A stretch of 30,165 nucleotides of DNA from contig JAAVAA010000069.1 of assembly GCA_014804285.1 (NCBI GenBank), positions 1-30,165 of the forward strand, written 5' to 3'. This DNA comes from Lachnospiraceae bacterium. Lineage in GTDB: Bacteria > Bacillota > Clostridia > Lachnospirales > Lachnospiraceae. The translations under genes were made by a program, and so were the position numbers. This document shows, one piece after another, positions 7,778 to 15,260 of the stretch. A model generated the notes under the pieces. The model was not told the DNA's origin. It saw nothing but the letters and a program-made list of their open reading frames with translations, and made no database searches. The first letter of the stretch is position 1. Each line of letters starts with the position of its first letter.

Positions 7778-9154
7778 ATGATAGCACAAACGAAATCCCC
7801 GGAGAAACAACCGAAACATAGCCGCGAAAATATCCGCATCACCTTCAATATGGCATGGCCCTCTATTGTGGAGTCTTTTTTTGTTGCCTTTGCGGGACTG
7901 GTGGATTCTCTGATGGTGAGTTCTCTCGGTGCCTATGCGGTAGCCGCGGTAGGGCTTACGACCCAGCCTAAATTTGTAGGGCTTTCACTGTTTTTTGCAG
8001 CGAATGTAGCTATTTCAGCGTTAGTTGCCAGAAGAAGAGGGGAGGAGAAGCAGGAGGAAGCAAACAGGATCTTAAGTACAGCTATTGTATTTATCCTTAT
8101 AGCAGCAGTGGTGTTAAGTATTTTGTTCGTTCTGCTGGCAAATCCCATTATCCGGTTGTGCGGTTCCACGGTGGAAACACATGACAGCGCAGTGGCTTAT
8201 TTCCGGATCATCATGGGCGGCATGATCTTCAACTGCATCCAGATGGGGATCAATTCAGCTCAGCGAGGCGCGGGGAATACCAAAATTACAATGCGTACCA
8301 ACGTGACTTCTAATACGGTCAACATTATATTTAACTATTTGTTGATCAATGGACATTTTGGTTTCCCGGCTCTTGGCATACAGGGTGCGGCACTGGCAAC
8401 AGTTCTGGGAACTGTGGTTGCCTGTATTATGAGCATTTTATCAATTCTTAAACCGGATGGATTTATCAGCATTCCCTATATTCTGAAGAATAGGGTAAGG
8501 CCTGCAGCCAAATCTTTATATAATTTGATCCGTGTGGGATACAGTGTTTTCTTTGAACAGATCCTGATGCGGATCGGATTTATGATGACAGCAATCATGG
8601 CAGCGAAGCAGGGTACGGATGCCATGGCGGCACATCAGGTGGGTATGAATATCATGGGACTTTCCTTTTCCTTTGGAGATGGTCTGCAGGCGGCAGCAGT
8701 AGCGCTGATTGGACGAAGCCTGGGAGCCGGAGATGAGAAGATGGCAAAGGAGTTCGGCAGTATCTGCAGAATGTTTGGCGGTGTGATTTCCGTATGCCTT
8801 GCGGTAATCTATTTCTTTGGCGCAAGGCCGTTGATGGGACTTTTCTTTGAGGAGGAGCATATCGTAGGTCTTGGCGTGAGCATCATGCGGGTAATCATTT
8901 TCGTGGTTGCTTTTCAGATCAGCCAGGTTGTGTATATGGGGTGTCTGCGCGGTGCAGGAGACACGCTTTATACGGCAGCAGCCTCCACAATCAGCGTCAC
9001 CTTTATCCGTACTGCGGGCTCTTATTTGGGCGGATATGTATTCGGGCTTGGTATTGTAGGAATCTGGCTGGGAGTACTGGCAGATCAGGTTTCAAGGTTC
9101 CTATTTGCTTCTACGCGGTTTAAAAAGGGTAAGTGGACGCAGATCAAGATATAG
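7778..9154 (+). CDS. MATE-family efflux transporter
   Basis: 458 residues, about 12 membrane helices in two homologous halves. Family signs are MAWPSIVESFFVAFAGLVDS at the start of the first repeat, GAGNTKITM in the loop after helix 5, and CLRGAGDTLYTAAAS in the second repeat. MATE proteins export cationic drugs or metabolites using Na+ or H+ gradients. Length fits the family (about 450). AGGAAAG precedes the ATG. The gene has its own promoter and converges with the racemase gene, only 17 nt from its end and without an obvious terminator between them. Substrate unknown. Confidence 0.93.
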   Translation: MIAQTKSPEKQPKHSRENIRITFNMAWPSIVESFFVAFAGLVDSLMVSSLGAYAVAAVGLTTQPKFVGLSLFFAANVAISALVARRRGEEKQEEANRILSTAIVFILIAAVVLSILFVLLANPIIRLCGSTVETHDSAVAYFRIIMGGMIFNCIQMGINSAQRGAGNTKITMRTNVTSNTVNIIFNYLLINGHFGFPALGIQGAALATVLGTVVACIMSILSILKPDGFISIPYILKNRVRPAAKSLYNLIRVGYSVFFEQILMRIGFMMTAIMAAKQGTDAMAAHQVGMNIMGLSFSFGDGLQAAAVALIGRSLGAGDEKMAKEFGSICRMFGGVISVCLAVIYFFGARPLMGLFFEEEHIVGLGVSIMRVIIFVVAFQISQVVYMGCLRGAGDTLYTAAASTISVTFIRTAGSYLGGYVFGLGIVGIWLGVLADQVSRFLFASTRFKKGKWTQIKI

Positions 9155-9171
9155 AAATTACATACGTTATC

Positions 9172-9864
9172 TTATTCGACAATCCAATCAATTAAATGTT
9201 GTATATGTATTTTCATTGTATCTAAGCATGGAACTGGACTTACTTCATCATTAAGCAAAAGCGGTAATTCCGTACAGCCCAATATAATAGCTTCAATACC
9301 ATCATCTTCCATCATACGCTTTATAATTTTTTGAAAACCTTGTAATGTATCCTTTTTTACAATACCGAGTTCTAATTCTGAGGATATTTTACAATTTATA
9401 TATTCCATTTCCTCTGTAGTAGGAGTAATGATTTCAATATTACTGTTGTAAAAAGGTTTCTTAAAAAAGTCGCCTGTCATAGTAAAAATGGTTCCGAGCA
9501 GTCCCAGCTTACGCTTATTCAATCGGATTGCCTCATCACACGTGACTTCAACAATACTAACTAACGGAACGGTTGATTGTTCTTTTAATCTGTCAAATAC
9601 AATGTGTGGAGTATTTGCTGATAATGCGACAAAGTCAGCTCCGCTTTTTATAAGGGTGTTGATAGCCTTCATTAAATAATCGGTTAATTCATCATATTTT
9701 TGTTCATTACATAATCTCAAAACATCGAATACGTTTATGCTTTCAATAGTTAAATTCGGGAAAAAATTTTCACCAATCCTGTCTTGTACACCATAAACAA
9801 TATCGTGATAATAGGGAATTGTTGACTCTGGTCCCATTCCGCCAACCAATCCTAATTTCTTCAT
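9172..9864 (-). CDS. aspartate/glutamate racemase family protein
   Basis: 230 residues, cofactor-independent Asp/Glu racemase fold (MKKLGLVGGMGPEST start). The second catalytic cysteine is present (GCTEL, Cys197). At the first catalytic site the usual CNT(A) motif reads SANTPH, with Ala83 where two-cysteine racemases have Cys. E. coli YgeA also lacks this cysteine (Thr83/Cys197) and is reported to act mainly in one direction, so a one-directional or altered activity is plausible. AGGAGGT precedes the ATG. It starts 4 nt after the esterase gene, so the two form an operon. Confidence 0.88.
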   Translation of the reverse strand: MKKLGLVGGMGPESTIPYYHDIVYGVQDRIGENFFPNLTIESINVFDVLRLCNEQKYDELTDYLMKAINTLIKSGADFVALSANTPHIVFDRLKEQSTVPLVSIVEVTCDEAIRLNKRKLGLLGTIFTMTGDFFKKPFYNSNIEIITPTTEEMEYINCKISSELELGIVKKDTLQGFQKIIKRMMEDDGIEAIILGCTELPLLLNDEVSPVPCLDTMKIHIQHLIDWIVE

Positions 9865-9868
9865 AATG

Positions 9869-10798
9869 TTACCTCCTATTGAACCCTTTTTTCAAAAATG
9901 AAATGCGTTTTTTGATATTACTGATTGCTATTTTGGTATTTAAGGCAAAGTCATATCCATGAATGGTTCCTACGGTATCATTCATTTCAACGTTTGCCCC
10001 TGCTTCTTGCAATTTCTTTCCATATAGAATGCCTTCATCATGTAAACAATCATATTCTGCAGTTTCGATATAGGCATCCGGAATTATTCGAGGCAGACTG
10101 CTGTGCATTGGAGAAGCGCCATAGGTATCTTCCTCTTTCAAATTCGTGCAATAATATAACCACATTCGTCTGTTATTCTTTGAGTTCCATAAGGGGGTAT
10201 CTGAAAACTTTTTCATTGAATCTGTCTGCATATCGATATCGGTTAAAGGATATACAAGCATTTGAAGGCATGGCTGTTTCAAATCTTCATGTTCATAATT
10301 ATTACAAATAAGTGCAGCAATTGAGGCACCGGCACTATCTCCAGCCACTCCAATTTTTTCATTATCAATTCCAAGTTCTTCTGAATTTTCCATAATATAT
10401 TTATATAGCGCTAAAACATCGTCATATGCAGCCGGATATGGATACTTGGGGGTCAAATGGTAATCTGGGAAATAGACCCTGCATTTTGCTTTCATTGCAT
10501 ATATACACGCAAGCTCCTTATGATAAGCAGAAGCCTTATAACTGAATGCGCCTCCATGCACATAGATCAAACAGGGCAGATTTTCCTTAACATTTGAGGG
10601 CTCAAATATATCCACCTTAAAATCCAGCCCCTTATGCCCTTTAATAGTAATATTGTTATTTGCAACATCTTTCGGGACCATGGTTAAACGAAGGGATATA
10701 ACCTGAAAGATGTTGGCGCATTTTATAATCGCCTTATTATATGGCACATTTCTTGCTATTTTTTTTAATTCAGGATTGATCTGGTTTTTGTATTTCAT
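9869..10798 (-). CDS. alpha/beta hydrolase, HSL-type esterase
   Basis: 309 residues. The hormone-sensitive-lipase family is shown by the oxyanion-hole motif HGGAF (81-85), the nucleophile elbow GDSAG with Ser155, the acid Asp250 in AEYDCLHDEG, and the base His280 in IHGYD. All three catalytic residues are present. There is no signal peptide, so it acts in the cytoplasm on short acyl esters or related substrates. The start is the only good ATG, but its ribosome binding site is weak (AAAGG about 12 nt away). It is the first gene of an operon with the racemase; the pairing suggests a small catabolic unit, but no pathway is clear. Confidence 0.9.
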   Translation of the reverse strand: MKYKNQINPELKKIARNVPYNKAIIKCANIFQVISLRLTMVPKDVANNNITIKGHKGLDFKVDIFEPSNVKENLPCLIYVHGGAFSYKASAYHKELACIYAMKAKCRVYFPDYHLTPKYPYPAAYDDVLALYKYIMENSEELGIDNEKIGVAGDSAGASIAALICNNYEHEDLKQPCLQMLVYPLTDIDMQTDSMKKFSDTPLWNSKNNRRMWLYYCTNLKEEDTYGASPMHSSLPRIIPDAYIETAEYDCLHDEGILYGKKLQEAGANVEMNDTVGTIHGYDFALNTKIAISNIKKRISFLKKGFNRR

Positions 10799-11107
10799 TT
10801 ATAGAAATGCCTTTCTTTCAATGTCTCTGCAAATTTCGATTCATACCTGCCGCATTCATTGCTGAATATGCAGTGGAAAAGTCTGTACATCCATCGTTTA
10901 CATTATCACACTTTCCCCCAAAATCCGCAATGACGAGTTTGGTTATTATTGAAAGTACTGAAATATTCTTGCTTTTTATCAAGTGGTATAGTAAATTTTT
11001 TATTATATTAAAGAGATTACTGGAATTAAATATTTTTAATCTTTACCTACTATTTCACCTTATCAGATGGTAATAGAATTCTTGCGAAGCTTAAAAAAGG
11101 AGATTTT
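10799..11107. other. gene-free intergenic region with a possible coding remnant
   Basis: About 309 nt between divergent genes. The first 150 nt are more GC-rich than the rest. Read on the minus strand, they are open and end at a TGA (10818-10820), with a protein-like stretch that includes VIADFGGKCDN and DGCTDFSTAYSAMNAAGM but no start codon or ribosome binding site. It may be the tail of a lost gene. The remaining AT-rich part presumably holds both promoters, but I see no clear consensus pair. Confidence 0.3.
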
Positions 11108-11821
11108 ATGCCAATTTATAAATACTTGATTTTTGATGTGGATGATACATTGCTTGATTTTTACCCTGCATTTGCAACCGCACAAAGAAATATAGCTGAA
11201 AAATTGGGGATTGAACCCACTAAAGAATATTTAGAAACGGATGAAAAATGCGGTTGGAAAGCGTGGGAGGAAAGCGGTTTAGATAAAACAGAAGAAAAAG
11301 ACGTACAAGAGAATTATCATGTGTATTATTATCAATATTTAAGAAAACACTTTGAATATTTATTGGAGGCATACGGAAGAGTTTGCGATGTGCAAGAACT
11401 TGTGGATTGCTATCTGAAAAGCATTTCATCATCAAAAGTAATGAAAGAACCTGATACATTGTCTATTTATGTGAAATTGTCTAAAAGATATAAATTAGTG
11501 TTAGCTACAAACGGAATAGAACAGGTACAAAAAGAAAGGTTATCTGATTTTCTGCCATATACACATAGGCTTTATATTTCTGAGAAAATTGGCTTTATTA
11601 AACCTACAGGAGATTTTTATAACTATGTCATGAGCGATTTGAAGTGTAGATTAGATGAGTGCTTAATGATAGGTGATTCTATTACCAATGACATGGTGGG
11701 CGCTAAGGCAATAGGAATGGATGTATGCTATTATAATACAAAAGGCAAAAAAATTCCTGAAGGCGTATTAGTTGACTATGAGGTAAATAGTATTCGTGAT
11801 TTAGTCCAAATTTTGCTGTAA
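11108..11821 (+). CDS. HAD hydrolase, YjjG-like pyrimidine 5'-nucleotidase
   Basis: 237 residues with all four HAD motifs: nucleophile Asp10 and acid Asp12 in FDVDDTL, motif II LATNG, motif III Lys in GFIKPTGDFY, motif IV MIGDSITNDMVGA. The helical cap between residues 18 and 95 and the wording around motifs II-IV fit the YjjG/YfnB group, which dephosphorylates nucleoside monophosphates and non-canonical pyrimidine nucleotides. GGAGAT precedes the ATG. Its last 21 nt overlap the truncated end of the convergent SUKH remnant. Substrate assignment is by family resemblance only. Confidence 0.88.
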   Translation: MPIYKYLIFDVDDTLLDFYPAFATAQRNIAEKLGIEPTKEYLETDEKCGWKAWEESGLDKTEEKDVQENYHVYYYQYLRKHFEYLLEAYGRVCDVQELVDCYLKSISSSKVMKEPDTLSIYVKLSKRYKLVLATNGIEQVQKERLSDFLPYTHRLYISEKIGFIKPTGDFYNYVMSDLKCRLDECLMIGDSITNDMVGAKAIGMDVCYYNTKGKKIPEGVLVDYEVNSIRDLVQILL

Positions 11822-12054
11822 TAGGGGCAAATACGCTAAGTACAACAAGAATTCTTCAATACAATAATCATCATTTATTTCTTGTAAATCGTCTAAACGA
11901 AAGAGAACTAACCATGTCTCTCCGATATCCCCTTCGCCGCCATTATGCTTCTTCATAAAATTTATATATTGTTGGGCTAAAATGACATCATTTATCTTTT
12001 CGATTTCTTTTCCCGTGTAAAGTTCATTGAATATGAATTTCCCCAGTTCTCCAT
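11801..12054 (-). pseudogene. SMI1/KNR4 (SUKH) family protein, frameshifted and truncated
   Basis: The core YINFMKKHNGGEGDIGETWL plus the following LFRLDDLQEINDDY is characteristic of SUKH-domain proteins, many of which are immunity proteins against contact-dependent or polymorphic toxins. The best start, ATG 12054 with AGGAGA upstream, encodes MENWG and then runs out of frame. Restoring one base in the TTTCCCC run at 12038-12044 joins MENWGK to FIFNELYTGKEIEKIN, so a single-nucleotide deletion is likely. The C-terminal half normally containing a GGGE-type motif is missing, and the frame instead ends inside the convergent HAD gene. No toxin gene is nearby. Confidence 0.7.
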
Positions 12055-12114
12055 GTTGCCGTCTCCTAATCACTTTTTCAGAATTGTCAATTCCCGACTT
12101 GTATATTGTTTAAA

Positions 12115-12144
12115 ATTATAGCATAGTTCTCTACTGTTCTACAA
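12115..12144 (-). promoter_or_regulatory. sigma-A promoter of the SUKH remnant
   Basis: On the minus strand TTGTAG (12139-12144), 18-bp spacer and perfect TATAAT (12115-12120). The remnant may therefore still be transcribed. Confidence 0.5.
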
Positions 12145-12250
12145 ATATTCATTTCAAAAATCAGCCAAGGATGTCCAGCTATTATAAGACATAGTCTAAA
12201 AAAATTTTCAAGCACTAAAATATGGCATAGTGGATCCTTTTGATTTACGA

Positions 12251-12279
12251 TTGTTATATTTAAGATAAAATGGTACAAT
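12251..12279 (+). promoter_or_regulatory. sigma-A promoter of the pyrophosphatase-like gene
   Basis: TTGTTA (12251-12256), 17-bp spacer, TACAAT (12274-12279). Transcription would start about 25 nt before the ATG at 12309. Confidence 0.55.
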
Positions 12280-12308
12280 AAGGCAATTCAAATTCGTGGA
12301 GGATTTAA

Positions 12309-12656
12309 ATGAATAGTTTGGACAATGGTTTTTGGGAGACATTAGATTCATTAGTGAATAATTCAGAAATAGTGATAGACAGACCAAAAGGAACAGCACA
12401 TCCAAAGTATCCGAATTTTATATATAAGGTTGATTATGGATATTTGAAGAACACTTCATCAATGGATGGTGCAGGTATTGATGTGTGGGTTGGATCGGGT
12501 GAGAAGCAAATAGATGCCATAATGTGTATTGTTGATCTGATGAAACGAGATTCTGAAATCAAAATTTTAATTGGGTGTACAGAAGAAGAAAAACAACTGG
12601 TATATCAAACCCATAATGAAAGTCCATATATGAAAGGCATAATGATAAGGCGATAA
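12309..12656 (+). CDS. small inorganic-pyrophosphatase-like protein
   Basis: 115 residues resembling the core of family I soluble pyrophosphatases: a YGYL strand (Tyr45, like Tyr55 of E. coli PPase) and MDGAGIDVWV (Asp53, Asp58, like Asp65 and Asp70 in DGDPVDVLV). The position of the proposed general base Asp67 is Ala55 here, and the protein is about 60 residues shorter than PPase. Lys85 may correspond to Lys104. Loss of the base suggests reduced or changed activity, for example binding of a phosphoanhydride or hydrolysis of another substrate. GGAGG precedes the ATG. The next gene follows after 34 nt. Confidence 0.7.
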   Translation: MNSLDNGFWETLDSLVNNSEIVIDRPKGTAHPKYPNFIYKVDYGYLKNTSSMDGAGIDVWVGSGEKQIDAIMCIVDLMKRDSEIKILIGCTEEEKQLVYQTHNESPYMKGIMIRR

Positions 12657-12690
12657 AATTCTGATTTTTCTTTTAGAAGGAGTAGTGCAG

Positions 12691-13431
12691 ATGAATATAA
12701 TATTAACAAGCTCGTTAGGTGGTTCAGTTAAGATTAATGGAAGATGGGTTCCATCTACTATTCTTACAAATAATGGACTGCTGGATAAATTGAAAGAGCT
12801 ATGGGTGGAAGATTCTAAAGTAATGATTATTTGTGCTTCGCCAAATGATTATGAAAGAAATGACAGTGTATGTGCATGTTTGCGAGAAGCATTTCCCATG
12901 AGTGGGTTGAGCATTTCGTATATAGAAACATGCGACGATAGAAATGAGCAACTGATTGAACAACTTTCAGAGATGGATGTCATTCTTTTAGCAGGCGGAC
13001 ATGTTCCCACACAGAATATTTTTATGAAAAAAATAGGGTTGAAAGAGAGGTTAATTGATTTTAACGGCTTGCTTATAGCATGGAGTGCAGGATCGATGAA
13101 TTGTGCATCCAATGTGTATGCTGCTCCGGAGCTTGAAGGGGAAGCTATTGATACAAGTTTTGTCAGATGGATTCCCGGACTGGGGTTAACAGAGACTAAT
13201 ATTTTTCCTCATTATCAATCGTTAAAGGATGATTATCTTGATGGCCTTAGAGTAATGGAAGACATCACATATGCTGATAGTTACACGCATGAAATATTGG
13301 CAATGAATGATGGAAGTTATATTACTATAGAAAATGGCACGGAAATATTGTACGGCGAAGCATATCGTATTAAGGATGGTAATTTGGATATGATTTGCAA
13401 GAACGGCGAAGCATTCGTGTTAAAAGAATGA
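12691..13431 (+). CDS. peptidase S51 (PepE/cyanophycinase-like) family protein
   Basis: 246 residues. Nucleophile elbow WSAGSMN gives Ser132; AGGHVPTQNI (101-110) and FPHYQ with His174 match other conserved parts of the S51 family, which includes alpha-aspartyl dipeptidase. No signal peptide, so it is cytoplasmic. I start at the ATG at 12691, 8 nt after AGAAGGAG; the in-frame GTG at 12685 is too close to that site. It may be co-transcribed with the pyrophosphatase-like gene. The likely role is hydrolysis of Asp-containing or other dipeptides, but specificity is not visible. Confidence 0.85.
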   Translation: MNIILTSSLGGSVKINGRWVPSTILTNNGLLDKLKELWVEDSKVMIICASPNDYERNDSVCACLREAFPMSGLSISYIETCDDRNEQLIEQLSEMDVILLAGGHVPTQNIFMKKIGLKERLIDFNGLLIAWSAGSMNCASNVYAAPELEGEAIDTSFVRWIPGLGLTETNIFPHYQSLKDDYLDGLRVMEDITYADSYTHEILAMNDGSYITIENGTEILYGEAYRIKDGNLDMICKNGEAFVLKE

Positions 13432-13487
13432 TAGCAAATTGAATCTCAGGCGCATTAAGTTCATTCAAATCATTGTCTGCAAGCGGG

Positions 13488-13517
13488 TTGATGCAAGCCC
13501 ATGTCGCCGTGTATACT
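13488..13517 (+). promoter_or_regulatory. sigma-A promoter of the lipoprotein gene
   Basis: TTGATG (13488-13493), 18-bp spacer, TATACT (13512-13517), giving a start near 13524 and a very short leader before the ATG at 13537. Confidence 0.5.
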
Positions 13518-13536
13518 GGAAAGGAAGGGGAAAATT

Positions 13537-15042
13537 ATGCGAAAACAGTTTATAAGTATATGTACAATTGTGATTTTAGTATTTAGCATCTATGGCTGTG
13601 CCGAAACATCCGAAGATGCTATTACTACAGAAACGGAAAGCGTAGAATCGCAGGATACAGAAGCAGAGAGTGAGGAGGCATCAGCCGAAGGGGAATTGGA
13701 TGAGACTGTAGCCTTAGAAGAGCATGATGAAGGTGAAGATGAAACAGATCAAATGTTAGACGACACGGAACAGGATATTTTTACATATATAATTGATGAT
13801 AATCGTGCAGTGATTACCGGACTGCAAGCGGAATATGAGAGTTTTTTGCAAGAAAATTATGGAGAAATAGAGATTCCTGATACACTGGGCGGATATTCTG
13901 TTGTAGAAATAGGCGACCATGCCTTTGAGAATATCAAATTGAATAGTGTACAGATTCCTGAATCTGTTGAAGTAATAGGAAATAGCGCTTTCAGAAATAC
14001 AGGTGTTGAAAATGTTAATTTATCACAATGCCATGATTTGAAAGAGGTGAAGGCTAACGCCTTTGAAAATTGTAATCTGCAAGGTCAGGATTATTCTGCA
14101 TGGTTTATGGAAAAAATAGGAGAGCGGGCGTTTGCGGGAAATGAGCAGCTTACCCGGGTTAATTTCTGGTCGGGAGATGTTATCATTGAAAAGGAGGCAT
14201 TTGACGACTGCGGAGATGAAATGCTTTTTTATATGGAATGGAGCAGAGAAGAAACAGGCAAGGAAGTAGAAGCATACGCAGCAGCAAATGGGATTAAAGT
14301 GGAATATCCAGTAAAGACGCGGGTTAAGGTGCCTTCGGAGCCATTGGTCTTAACTCCGGAAATAGGAAGCTTTTTTTATGGAGAACTGGGAGGTACATAC
14401 GACGATTGGGAAGATGAAATGTGTTTCAGTTTTGAGAAAACGCCGGATGCGCCCAATTATGGTTTTGAGGACTGGCAGTGGCCCGGATGCAGTAAATGGT
14501 GCCACATCCTTCTCTTTGCTAATCAGGCGATTGCTTCGTCAGAGCTGGCTTCTGCTTCCGGACGTTATGGTGCTGATAATGCCGTTCGTGAAAACAGAGA
14601 ATTTGCATGGGCAGAGGGGGCAGAAGGTATCGGAATTGGAGAATATATCGTCTATAACCAGATTGTATTTTCCGGAAGCCTTATAGAGTCAAGTGGAAAT
14701 AGAATATTAAGGGCAGGTGATTATGGTGATGACGGATATATAGATTATACGCAAATCTGTATAGTGAACGGCTACGCCAGAGATGAGAAAGTATGGCAGG
14801 AAAACGGCAGGGTGAAAACCCTTATGATGTACGTATACGACCAGCCCTACGCCCGGCTTGAGCTTGAGGACACCATAAATCCTCAATATTTTACCTTACC
14901 TCAGGGTGATATCAAGGTAGCAAACGCTGGGGAAGTGACATTTAAATTTGTAATAGAGGAAGTATATCCCGGAACCATGTATGAAGATACCTGTATTACC
15001 GGAATAGTGGCTGATTTTGGGAATGTGCCTGATTGGCATTAG
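13537..15042 (+). CDS. surface lipoprotein with BspA-type repeats and a NADase-type glycan-binding domain
   Basis: 501 residues. Lipoprotein signal peptide ends in FSIYGC, with Cys21 as the lipidated residue. Residues 22-80 are a strongly acidic linker of Glu/Asp/Ser/Thr. Residues about 95-240 hold BspA-like leucine-rich repeats (EIGDHAFENIKLNSVQIPES, VIGNSAFRNTGVENVNL). Residues about 330-500 resemble the discoidin-like NADase-type glycan-binding domain (ASSELASASGRYGADNAV, EGIGIGEY, IVNGYARDEKVWQENGRVK, EDTCITGI). I start at 13537 because GGAAGGGG lies 6 nt upstream; an earlier in-frame ATG would bury the signal peptide. The protein should sit on the outer face of the membrane and bind glycan or another ligand. 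Confidence 0.85.
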   Translation: MRKQFISICTIVILVFSIYGCAETSEDAITTETESVESQDTEAESEEASAEGELDETVALEEHDEGEDETDQMLDDTEQDIFTYIIDDNRAVITGLQAEYESFLQENYGEIEIPDTLGGYSVVEIGDHAFENIKLNSVQIPESVEVIGNSAFRNTGVENVNLSQCHDLKEVKANAFENCNLQGQDYSAWFMEKIGERAFAGNEQLTRVNFWSGDVIIEKEAFDDCGDEMLFYMEWSREETGKEVEAYAAANGIKVEYPVKTRVKVPSEPLVLTPEIGSFFYGELGGTYDDWEDEMCFSFEKTPDAPNYGFEDWQWPGCSKWCHILLFANQAIASSELASASGRYGADNAVRENREFAWAEGAEGIGIGEYIVYNQIVFSGSLIESSGNRILRAGDYGDDGYIDYTQICIVNGYARDEKVWQENGRVKTLMMYVYDQPYARLELEDTINPQYFTLPQGDIKVANAGEVTFKFVIEEVYPGTMYEDTCITGIVADFGNVPDWH

Positions 15043-15099
15043 TCATAAGACCAGGCAGGCTGCTACGTTGTACATACAAAAGATAGGAGGTATCAAAGA

Positions 15100-15141
15100 A
15101 TGATTTTAAAGAATTATGCATTTAAGCCTTTTGTTATGTAG
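15100..15141 (+). CDS. leader peptide (13 aa) of the ABC exporter
   Basis: ATG at 15100 has a near-ideal ATAGGAGG 9 nt upstream and encodes MILKNYAFKPFVM before TAG at 15139-15141. The stop touches the 5' arm of a large terminator-like hairpin. A ribosome paused near the end of this peptide would cover that arm. This layout is known from antibiotic- or amino-acid-responsive attenuators; the inducer here is unknown. Confidence 0.6.
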   Translation: MILKNYAFKPFVM

Positions 15142-15225
15142 ATAGCTGTAAAATACGCAAACAATGATTTCCTTAGGAGGTAGCAGGGCTATCTCTATGT
15201 GTTGTGCGATTTTACAGCTGTTTTT
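15141..15225 (+). promoter_or_regulatory. transcription attenuator before the ABC exporter
   Basis: Terminator form: 15144-15154 (AGCTGTAAAAT) pairs with 15209-15219, extended by CGCA/TGCG and AAC/GTT with single-base bulges, then GTTTTTG. Competing form: GATAGCT (15141-15147) can pair with GGCTATC (15187-15193), which would break the terminator. The loop carries a second AGGAGG (15176-15181). Together with the leader peptide this suggests translation-controlled readthrough into the exporter. It could also simply be the terminator of the lipoprotein gene. Confidence 0.6.
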
Positions 15226-15260
15226 GTGCCTAAAATTCATAACATGGAGGAAAACATAAT

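Noticed and set aside
10807..11073. 88-codon plus-strand ORF in the gap after the esterase gene
   Set aside because: No ribosome binding site, hydrophobic low-complexity end, and it overlaps a more protein-like minus-strand frame.
15196..15258. Second leader ORF (20 codons from ATG 15196) just before the third ABC exporter
   Set aside because: Its nearest ribosome binding site (AGGAGG at 15176-15181) is about 14 nt away and inside the attenuator stem-loop; the spacing is too long to support translation.
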